Shown here: in pieces, positions 55,554 to 64,000 of the stretch | Numbering within the stretch: the first letter of the stretch is position 1 | Layout of the letters: the number at the start of each line of letters is the position of its first letter | Assembly (NCBI GenBank): GCA_949825025.1 | Contig: OX463788.1 | Coordinates: forward strand, 36,462,390 to 36,526,389 | Origin: Siphlonurus alternatus | Lineage: Eukaryota; Arthropoda; Insecta; Ephemeroptera; Siphlonuridae | Direction: 5' to 3' | Length of the DNA: 64,000 nt | Made by a program: the position numbers and the translations under genes | The notes under the pieces: generated by a model | Told to the model about the DNA's origin: nothing | Database searches by the model: none | Seen by the model: the letters and a program-made list of their open reading frames with translations, nothing else

Positions 55554-56790
55554 AATACAATAAATTTGGTATTCATATTTTTCGATTCCTATAGGTAACA
55601 TTATATATAGCATATAGATTGAGCTATAAAAATTCTACTTTTCTTTTGATTTTTATAGTGGCAAAAGTTTCTCTAGTATCACCCAAATTGAACAGTTGTA
55701 TTTGTGGAACACACCTCCCACAACTATTTTGCACACACACACACACACAAATACAGTGTACCAGATTCTGATTTAGGTTTCCTCGGTTCCTTCTGACAGG
55801 TCACACAGGTACATGCCTGAATGGCTATATATGCTAGGACGATTCCATGCTACTTTTGACAATTCTGCGATATATAGTTGCGGAAAGTACTAATTCGTAG
55901 AGTTTAAACTCGTTGATTTGTATAGCATACGAGGGCTAGTAAAGATAAAGCGGTTAGTGATTGGATATTAACTCTGCATGCAAGGAGACTGTACGCCGGC
56001 CACGCACTTTACTGTATGCTCCAGAATGTCGAGGCCAGACAAAATACGTAGGCTCATCAGCATCACAGCTATAAGACGACAGCACCTCTCTGGTGCTTGC
56101 AAGTTGCCTTGGGGTGGGCGGATTGGTGTCCCCTCACCTTGCACAACAGCAAAATTGGACCAGTCGGATCATATCATAGCGTTTCATCTCAGTTGCGTGT
56201 GCCGCAGAATTGCTCAAAATATTAAGAAAATTATGCCCGGTAAAATCATAAAGTAATATTGTGGGTGTTTTTGGGTGTGGTATTTTACTGTATAAATTAT
56301 ATATGTCATAAAATCTTTATTATATACAAAGTTTCTCAGCTATATGTTTTCGTCTCTCCAGCCATAATCTACCAATTATTGGTAAAACAAGAGATAGCCA
56401 TACATAAATATTTTTAAACTATAAAAATAAAAAATAAAGTAATATTAATTAAGATGTATATGTGTAAAGTCATTATAGGCTTAATATTTTGTGAAGTCAC
56501 GCCCATAATTTATAAATTAGATAACAATTTTTTATTAATGGCTATAGTGAAGTCTCTCGTTTGTCAGTAAAATTATAATTTCCTGAAAATTAGTATATAA
56601 TATTATGTGTAAACTATATGGATTTAATGTCATTTAATATATTATATACTAAAAATAGAGAATTGCAATGAAGCTTAATATTAATTAGGCTGCGTAAAAT
56701 ACGCATAACCACACCCTGATCCATACTGCACAGGAAAGATACCATACAAGCATCAATATTTCAAAGATACCATTAAATTAGTGAAAATTG
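55554..56790. other. AT-rich DNA with a GC-richer open segment
   Basis: The stretch 55978-56256 is GC-richer and open for 92 codons, but has no recognisable domain or splice support and is not called. A 9-base candidate microexon (55800-55808) is discussed under findings. T run at about 56791-56813. Confidence 0.4.
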
Positions 56791-56871
56791 CCTTTTTTTT
56801 TTTTTTTTTTTTTAAGCGCACTTGGACTTACATAAATTAATATTAATGCTTTTTATGTCATAATTGAGGTC

Positions 56872-57286
56872 GAACGTGGCGCATTGCATTGACTGGTTCT
56901 CGTTAGATCACCGAAGTTAAGCAACGTCGAGCGTGCCATGGTTAGTACTAGGATGGGTGACCGTTTCAAAAGGAAAAATTGCGTTGCTCCCTCCCTGGAG
57001 TAAATACATCTCGCTTTCCACCCAGTGCATTGATGCACTTGTGTGTGGTTCCCCAGGCTTCGGACATCGCTTTGATCCATCGAGAAAAAGTAGAGGTGTC
57101 CGTCCTGACTGAGGTTTTCCACGGTTCCCTCAGCCCCTCAGCCCTCAGTCTCACCTCAGCGAATGCTGGGATACATAACAGGCCATGGCCACCATCCTTT
57201 CCCTTTACCTTATCCCTGCCCATTACCCCGCCGCGAGCTGTAAGCTCTTAGGGGTGTATTCCTGTAAAAAAATAATAATAATTTAA

Positions 57287-57352
<66 letters not shown>
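56872..57352 (+). repeat. 5S rRNA-derived SINE with (AAAT)n tail
   Basis: The head resembles a 5S rRNA gene: GGTTCTCGTTAGATCACCGA, AGTTAAGCAACGTCGAGC (box A), GGTTAGTACTAGGATGGGTG with ACCG (intermediate element and box C). After about 56975 it changes to a tRNA- and 5S-unrelated body (GTGTCCGTCCTGACTGAGG, TTTTCCACGGTTCCC) and ends with TAGGGGTGTATTCC, then an AAT/AAAT tail (57267-57352). This is a type 1 Pol III promoter SINE (SINE3-like). The two minus-strand and one plus-strand open frames here are not genes. Confidence 0.87.
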
Positions 57353-57353
<1 letters not shown>

Positions 57354-57429
57354 CCAACTTGATATTCTAATCTAACAAGGCCTGATAGAAGATTATTAAT
57401 TTTCTAAATCTGGATCAGGTTTATAATGA

Positions 57430-57735
57430 TACGAATTGACATATTAAGCTGCTTGTTAATCCTCTGATGTGTGAGGCTGAACGATGTTGACGTAGCGCCT
57501 CGTGGCTGCGAACCATTTTGTGCGGCTCTGCTGCGTTACCAAGTTTGGGTGTGAGAGTTGGCGGGCAGATTTACGCGGGCGGACGGCATTAGCCTGAAAG
57601 CCCTGAAGCAGCAACTACTATGCACTAGACCACAGGGCAGGGCGGGTGGAGATCCAAACCATCATCTTTTTGTCTGCAATCCTCTGCACCATTCAGCCTC
57701 AGGCCAGGCAGCATTCAATAACATCAACTAAAATG
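57430..57735 (-). repeat. Possible tRNA-derived SINE
   Basis: On the minus strand CTGAATGGTGCAGAGG and GATGGTTTGGATCTCC resemble weak A and B boxes, and GTGGTCTAGTGCATAGTAG nearby is a second A-box-like word. GC-richer than its flanks. Confidence 0.35.
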
Positions 57736-59683
57736 CAGAAATAAAAATGATATATTTGTATTTGTATTTATTTATTGCACATATAGAACCGTGAGGTACA
57801 AAATGCATGTTTACAATATTTTAGTATTGCATTACCTGTAAAAGAAACATTAAATTTAAAACATATTATCATCAGTTTTATATTATTATTACAATTACAA
57901 TCATACATATTATAGTATTATCTAGTCAGTCCACAATACCTAAGAAATAAAACTTTTATATAAAAAAAAAAACAAAAACATTTTTATTGATAGAAAACAA
58001 TCTGAAACTAATTCTTAATTATATTACTATATATATTATTAAATCAATCTATTACAAGGAAAGCATTTACATTATTTAAAGCTGTTCTTTTTCTTGTTAT
58101 GGCATAAAAATTGTTCTGCAGTAAAAATTCAATCAGTTTTGACCTAAACTGTTGATTACTAGGTAGATGTTTTAAGGTATCAGGAAGATTATTGTACAGC
58201 TTTGGGCCTAATAAATATAAGCTTCGCTTTTCTTGTTCAGATTTAGCAACATCTATATAAATTTTTGGAGAATTTCTGGTGTTATGACCTGTTATTTTTT
58301 CATTTGTCGTAAAATTGTCAATATTTTTCCTTACAAACATTATCATGGAAAATATGCATAAACAAGGAAAATTTAGTAGGCCTAGTTTTTGCCACAAGCT
58401 ATTACAACTTACTCCAGATTTTGCTCTAACCATACAACGTACAATATTTTTTTGACATTTAAATATTGAATTGTTTTGGCACTGATCTGATGATCCCCAA
58501 AGAAGTATACCATATGTTAAATTGGACTCAACATATCCATGATATACAACTTTTAGGGTGTCTAAGTTACATACCTTTCTAAGCTGCTTCATTGCAAAAT
58601 TTACAGAATGCAGCTTTTTTTTTCAAATATTCAATATGTAAATTCCAGCTGAGTTTATCATCAATTATTAAACCAAGATATTTACAACTTTTTACTAGCT
58701 TCACACCAGATTGTGCTTCAAATTGTGCTTTTGTGTCATCTGATCTATTAAACAACATAAAATTTGTTTTGCTATGGTTCATGATCAATTTATTTTGATT
58801 AAGATAAACTTGTAAGAGTTCCATAGCCTTTTTCTTATTTGCAATAAGTTCACTCAAATTTTTGCCAGTTATTAATAATACTATATCATCTGCATACAGA
58901 ATGATTTTACAGCAACATCCTAGTGCATATTCTAAGTCATTAATAAATAGTACAAAAAGCAGTGGTCCTAATACTGAACCCTGGGGCACACCATGATTAC
59001 ACCCTAATGTCTCAGATATATATATATATATTACTTTCTCTCCATTCTCATTTATATCACTTATTTGTACATATTGAGTTCTATCTTTTAAATAAGATTT
59101 CAAAAATTCAAGACAATTCCCCCTAATACCAAGAAAATCAAGTTTTTTTAACAATATATCATGATTGACAATATCAAAAGCCTTTTTAAGGTCTATAAAT
59201 ACAGCAAGGGTAAAGTTTTTTAGCATATTCTGCTCATTAATTGAATTTACAAGCTCAACAACAGCTGTTGTTGTTGATCTACCAGGAGTAAAGCCATGTT
59301 GACATTTTGAAAAAATATTTTTTGAAATACAAAAATTTTGAATCTGGTTTTTTACACCGATTTCTATGATCTTAGATTTCCCCGAGAGTCCAGCAATAGG
59401 CCTTTGTTTGGTAATATCTGTAGTATTTTTAACTTTTTCAACAGCTGTAACTTTTGAAGTTTTAATAATCGAGGGAATACGCCTTCACATAATAAATATG
59501 ATATAATAACACTTAATGGCTTAGCAATATCTTCCCCTATACATTTTATTAGTTTATCAGATATTTCATCTGCACCAGAGGAAGTTTTATTTTTCATTTT
59601 ATTAATTATTTTTAATACATCCATCTCGGAAAGAGGAAAGAAAAACATAGATTCACTTGTTCTAGGCCCATATATTTTAAATG

Positions 59684-60724
59684 GATTCCCGGACAACTCG
59701 GAGCGGGGGCAACTGGGAGCCGGACGGCTCGGAGCCAAAGGTGTTTGCTAGGACAACTCGGAGCGCGGACAACTCGGAGCGCGGACAACTCGGAGCACGG
59801 ACAACTCGGAGCGCGGACATCCTGGAGCCATGGCAGGACAACTCGGACCGCGGACAACTCGGAGCACGGACAACTCGGAGCCATGGCAGGACAACTCGGA
59901 GCGCGGACAACTCAGAGCGCGGACAACTCGGAGCGCGGACAACTCGGAGCGCGGACAACTCGGAGCAACGTATAATATACATATTCGGATCAATTTCAGC
60001 TATTTTCATCGGTATCCGGAGAACTCCCGCTCCGAGTTGTCCGGGAATCATTTTCATCATAATGTCATTATCAATATTTCTCTGCATTCTTATATGCACA
60101 TAAAATATTCTATAGCAACCATTTATAATTATATTTTTCTACTTAATTTATCCACTTAATTATCCACCTCATTCGTCGTTTTAAATTTCCTTGTGTATCT
60201 AATATTTGAAATTAAATATTAATTTCAAATATTATTATTTGGCCGGCAGGTAAGGAAACGACACCTATCTCATTGAACATTTTATCAATCCGCATTATAA
60301 GCATAATATAAATAATATAATAATAATAATAAATTATAAATGGTTGCTATAGAATATAATATGAAACTTGATGTGCATATAAGAATGCAGAGAAATATTG
60401 ATAATGACATTATTATGAAAATAGCTGAAATTGATCCGAATATGTATATTATACGTTGCTCCGAGTTGTCCGCGCTCCGAGGTGTCCGCGCTCCGAGTTG
60501 TCCTACCATGGCTCCGAGTTGTCCGTGCTCCGAGTTGTCCGCGCTCCGAGTTGTCCTGCCATGGCTCCAGGATGTCCGCGCTCCGAGTTGTCCACGCTCC
60601 GAGTTGTCCACGCTCCGAGTTGTCCGCGCTCCGAGTTGTCCGCGCTCCGAGTTGTCCTAGCAAACACGTTTGGCTCCGAGCCGTCCGGCTCCCAGTTGCC
60701 CCCGCTCCGAGTTCTCCGGATACC
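59684..60724. mobile_element. Fold-back, probably Mutator-like element with 16-bp tandem repeats in both arms
   Basis: Ends GATTCCCGGACAACTCGGAG and GAGTTCTCCGGATACC are flanked by TTTTAAATG (59675-59683 and 60725-60733), a 9-bp duplication. Both arms contain GGGGGCAACTGGGAGCCGGA, GGCTCGGAGCC, then an array of a 16-bp unit GGACAACTCGGAGCGC (about 59752-59966 and inverted at about 60455-60655), some units carrying CATGGCA. An AT-rich inner arm (TATTGATAATGACATTAT) is also inverted. Excision plus one duplication restores NDTPFKIYGPRTSES of the host LINE. The long RTTRSADNSERGQ-like frames are artefacts of the tandem repeat. Confidence 0.88.
60011..60049. mobile_element. 39-bp deletion derivative inserted in the fold-back element
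   Basis: GGTATCCGGAGAACTC followed by CCGCTCCGAGTTGTCCGGGA and ATC: the first 16 bases equal the right end (complement) and the last 23 equal the left end (complement) of the surrounding element family. ATTTTCATC is duplicated at 60002-60010 and 60050-60058. The right arm has the uninterrupted version (complement near 60410-60430). Confidence 0.9.
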
Positions 60725-61030
60725 TTTTAAATGGTGTATCATTAATATTTAGGAGTGCATCCTCAACTGACGAGATAAAATATGTATTTAACATGTTGGA
60801 AATACGTTGAGGGTCTGTGACATTTTCTCCTGTAAGTGGGCATGTAATTATATTTTTTTTAAATGAATTTTTTTCTCCTTTCCTATTTCCTGTTTCAGTT
60901 TTGACTACTGTCCATACAGCTTTGGACTTATTTTCAGATTCATTTACAAATTTATACAAATAATCCCTTCTATTATTTCGTATGCTTCTTTAATATTGTT
61001 TATTTAATTTTTTAACTTTTTTTTGAATTT

Positions 61031-61693
61031 TTTTTTAATTATATGCTATACCCCTATGATTAATATTATCTCTCATTCCATAATTGGTGAAAAAATTAAT
61101 TCCATTTGTTTGTTTATATTTGTAAGGCAAATTATACATCCGTGGCTCGTGACTAAATCGTTGTTTATGTTCACCTTTCACTGGTCTCTCAGGTCGATGG
61201 TATTATGTTCTCGTGTTGGTGTGTCTGAGGTTTAATTGCAACGTTGTGGTGTTGATTGTTAACTCGGATGCCCGCCCATGGTGGCTGGCTGCTAAGATGC
61301 CCACGACGTTTAGCTATAATATAGAGCCACGAGGAGGCGTTGTTTTACATTCCTCTGAACTACCCTCGCGTGTTGGTGCTGCTGGAGGATCAATGAATGG
61401 TTTCGTATGATTAATCGAGTAGCCGGCACGTGTGACTGATCTGAGTGATCCAGTATAATATTCTGACGTGATTGATTTTAATTACCAAGAAACATAAGTA
61501 TTTTAGCACAGGAATATCTTCATTGAAATTTTTTATTTTATTCGAAAACATCCCCTAGGTGACCAGATATTTCCAGTGATATATGATATAATATATACAG
61601 CTAGCATTGTGGTTTATAAGATATAAAATAAAATTACTTCATCTTCTTATATATTATAGTATTGGTGTATAAAGTATCATCCAGAGATAACAC

Positions 61694-61757
<64 letters not shown>

Positions 61758-61985
61758 TATATACTTTTTCTTTAGTTTGACTCTGATGATGCGATGTGTC
61801 TATAGACACATACCATAGGTAGTCTGGTCTAGTCTAGCATTATGCCTGTATCCAATTGTTTTGTTAGAGTTGTTAGAGTTTGAATGTGTGAGTTCCAGAT
61901 TTCTATCATTTCATGCAGGCTGCTGAGGGCTTATTGTGTTCTATGTCTAGCTTTAATAGCAAGGTGCTATTTTATCTTATAGCTA
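61031..61985. other. AT-rich DNA with TA repeat
   Basis: No gene recognised. (TA)n at about 61700-61752. The 61140-61400 stretch is less AT-rich and holds two short open frames without support. Confidence 0.45.
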
Positions 61986-61989
61986 AAGG

Positions 61990-62313
61990 TCTGCTAGCAT
62001 GTGGGTGGGTAGGCGCTCGTTGGAGAGTGAGTGGGGCGTGGGTCGGTGGGACGGTCGCGCTCGCTACTCGCTCATAGCCGCCGCTCATAGTCGACCGCCA
62101 GCCACTAGGTGGGGATGCATATTATTATGTAGTATTGTAATCACCTCCCAACCTTGCGGACGCCTGTATGCCCGCTCAGTTCAGCAATCATTGAGTGCGA
62201 CATTGTGAGTTCGATCAGTACGTGTGCAAGTTAGTGTTTAGAAAAATTCATAATATTTAACTCATTTTATCATGCTGAAGATATAATAAATTAAATAATC
62301 AGTAGTTGTCACA
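61990..62313 (+). promoter_or_regulatory. GC-rich promoter/5' UTR region
   Basis: GGTGGGTAGGCGCTCGTTGG through CGCCGCTCATAGTCGACCGC is GC-rich and precedes a credible first exon. TCAGT words, the arthropod initiator-like pentamer, occur at about 62214 and in CTCAGTTCAGC near 62176. The exact start site is unknown. Confidence 0.5.
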
Positions 62314-62400
62314 ATGAGTGTTAATTTAGAAGCAAGAAGGAAATATGTTTCATTACTATATTTAGGAATCTCTGATGGATCGAATCAGCATATCATACAG
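62314..62400 (+). CDS. First coding exon of an unrecognised gene
   Basis: ATGAGTGTTAATTTAGAAGC opens 29 codons (MSVNLEARRKYVSLLYLGIS, then DGSNQHIIQ) that run directly into GTTAGTTAAA, an acceptable donor, in phase 0. The start context TCACAATGA is good and there is an in-frame stop upstream. The protein family is not recognised. A possible next exon begins after AAATAG at 63276 with DDQCNENHVIL in phase 0, but its acceptor lacks a pyrimidine tract. Confidence 0.55.
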
Positions 62401-63937
62401 GTTAGTTAAATGTTCTAGCTGTATACTCATGCATGATGTGTTTAAAAACTTTAAAATTTATTTATGTGGAAACGTTTTAATACATGCAGGAATTGCATGG
62501 TATTTTCCTCTATTTATTAAGTTCTATAGTATGATAAAGTCTTAATTGACTTGTCATTCTTGTTTTTTAACATATTTAATAGCATCTAGTTCCTATAATT
62601 ATAAAAAAATTACAATTTAACGGATGTACCTCGTATATGTGTATTCATAGTTATATATTTATATGTTTAGAAAATTCAGAAAATATTTTGTGTCACATCG
62701 TAACAGGATACAGTATATTAAGCATTATCAAATTATCATTAACTGGCAGACCAAGCAAAAAAATATACTTCGTTGATTTCTGTAATGTATAAAAAATATA
62801 CTGATTGTGTCTGATGTCACCTATCAAAGAGCTTACAAGTTAATTCTTCGTTAATATCGTGCAGTCATTCTTTGCAGAGAGGAAGTCTGTACTTAAGGTT
62901 TAAAATTTTCTCTTTGAACATATATATCGCTAACATACTAATTATTTTTCCTCTCCATAAGTTTATACACACGTGTGTTATATAATCAATTTATATAGTA
63001 AAAAAAAATTAGATTTTACTTATCTTTGTAATAAAATGTACTTATTTTGCTATGTAATTATCAACCTACGCATGTAAATCCAAATTTCTTGTCAAATATA
63101 ACAAAATAATTATATTGTATTTATATAATATACAAAGATTTTCTTTTTATAATTTCAACAAATTTGTATCATAACGCCACGATTCAATAACATATATTAT
63201 GGTCTAGAACAAATTTTGACAGAAAAAAATTATACTTAATTACGTTTGATATAATATATATATATTTGTAAATAGGATGATCAATGCAATGAAAATCACG
63301 TCATCCTAAATGTAAACCAAGAAGATTCTTGCGTCCAAATTACAGTTTACTTTTATACACAATTTCACATGCTAAACATAAAAAAATAAGAACATTAATA
63401 TTTATTTAAATTTTGCATTAATTAGAGAATTAAAAATGTTTAGAATACTTAATTATTAATGAATTAAATTTTCCTGAAACTACTGTAATATTTAAATAAA
63501 GGATGGAAGTACTCTGATAGTGATAGTGAGTATATGGAGTTGACTTGGTCCTCTTATATAGTAATTGTGCATGACATTATGGGCAATTTAAGCGATCTAT
63601 GATCCGATCAATTGAATATACCCACTTGAGGTATAATAAACGCTGACCTTGCATTTATGTAAAGGATCTTGAGTACCCCCCGAGACGTATAGTTGGCTAT
63701 ATAGCTGGTGGGCACGTTACCTACCACCACTTTCAACATCACTTGACTTTGCAAACGATCGAAGAGCCCTTTAATAAATTTAATCATAAATTATTAATCT
63801 CATTTTAATATCAAAATAACATTAATCTTGTAGCAAGGATGCTAAAATATTATGTTATTTGATTTCCTGTCAGTGATAATTCAAACACAAATAATAATAA
63901 ACCTATAATAATTATAAGAATTCAGTTATTCATAGTA
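62401..63937 (+). other. Intron of the last gene, AT-rich
   Basis: Nothing convincing besides the weak candidate exon near 63277. Confidence 0.45.

Positions 63938-64000
<63 letters not shown>
63938..64000. repeat. AAAT microsatellite running off the window
   Basis: About 15 uninterrupted AAAT units to the last base. Confidence 0.95.

Larger units (their letters stand above)
57747..61030 (-). mobile_element. LINE with near-complete RT domain, split by a fold-back element
   Basis: Minus-strand order: a linker with YKFVNESENKSKAVW (about 60950), TGENVTDPQRISNMLNTYF, then after the insertion KIYGPRTSESM and the first RT motifs (KNKTSSGADEISDKLIK, about 59560). A frameshift near 59465 leads to TDITKQRPIAGLSGKSKIIE, FTPGRSTTTAVVELV, AVFIDLKKAFDIVNHD, GVPQGSVLGPLLFVLFINDL and ILYADDIVLL (catalytic YADD, about 58880). 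KYLGLIIDDKLSW follows, and a second frameshift near 58590 leads to the C-terminal region with GHNTRNSPKI and a stop at 58044. The 3' UTR ends in an A/T-rich tail near 57747. The endonuclease is missing (5' truncation near 61030). Two frameshifts make it inactive. Jockey/CR1-like by motif appearance. Confidence 0.9.

Noticed and set aside
55978..56256. 92-codon open frame
   Set aside because: Weak candidate exon only: no pyrimidine-rich acceptor, no consensus donor and no recognised family.
56872..56975. Functional 5S rRNA gene
   Set aside because: The 5' part is diverged, the 3' third of 5S is replaced by an unrelated body and the unit ends in an AAAT tail, so it is a SINE.
56853..57251. Three 85-90 codon frames
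   Set aside because: All lie within the 5S-derived SINE.
59681..60742. Many overlapping 76-140 codon frames with RTTRSADNSERGQLGA-like repeats
   Set aside because: They appear in several frames and both strands because the 16-bp tandem repeat lacks stops; no single frame is favoured.
63277..63390. Second exon of the last gene (DDQCNENHVIL frame)
   Set aside because: Phase fits and the frame is open, but the acceptor lacks a pyrimidine tract and the composition equals the surrounding intron.

Overview
This is AT-rich, intron-dominated eukaryotic nuclear DNA from an animal. There are GT-AG introns, GC-rich promoter-like islands, Pol III-type SINEs, non-LTR retrotransposons, many fold-back DNA transposons and long microsatellites. 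The bodies of three retroposons (near 2.95, 32.5 and 57.1 kb) carry a GAGGTTTTCCACGG-like stretch, then AAATRCYGGGAC and AGGCCAT blocks. From memory this resembles a tail common in arthropod retroposons, so I lean towards an arthropod, perhaps a crustacean. That is inference; no species can be named from the window.

Host genes are sparse. (1) At 3493-3540 and 4786-4918 (+) lie the last two coding exons of the co-chaperone SGTA, joined by a phase-correct intron and followed by a 3' UTR; the rest of the gene is left of the window. (2) A GC-rich 5' region at about 17.29-17.66 kb ends in a six-codon first exon with a consensus donor. Candidate downstream exons in the same phase are a 9-codon exon at 23656-23682 and two convincing GC-rich exons at 49194-49316 and 50662-50853. 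If all belong together, the gene has a roughly 31 kb transposon-filled region before its main exons. A second possible promoter/5' exon lies at about 46.96-47.40 kb. I do not recognise the protein. (3) Another GC-rich 5' region and a 29-codon first exon (62314-62400) start an unrecognised gene that leaves the window on the right.

Almost everything else is mobile or repetitive. Region 1-2.9 kb is a decayed LINE split by a 1.17-kb hAT-type element. Region 12.05-15.72 kb is a nest of transposons: a GAGGCTTCAAG element holds an AAAGCGGATTC element, which holds a hAT element, which holds a tRNA-derived SINE and a second copy of the same hAT, and that copy holds a TTAA-target MITE. Region 20.67-22.32 kb is a 1.65-kb element with nearly identical arms of about 466 bp. 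Region 37.6-39.0 kb is a 5'-truncated LINE on the + strand. Region 43.84-45.06 kb is a tRNA-Lys-like SINE on the - strand whose B box was hit by a 931-bp DNA transposon. Region 57.75-61.03 kb is a LINE on the - strand split by a 1.04-kb fold-back element with 9-bp target duplications. Inside that element sits a 39-bp deletion derivative of the same family, with its own 9-bp duplication and an empty site preserved in the opposite arm. I consider that the most interesting object in the window.

The remaining stretches are AT-rich intron or intergenic DNA with microsatellites: TATAA, ATTC, ATTT, AAAT and TA. No bacterial-type operons, CRISPR arrays or viral genes were seen.
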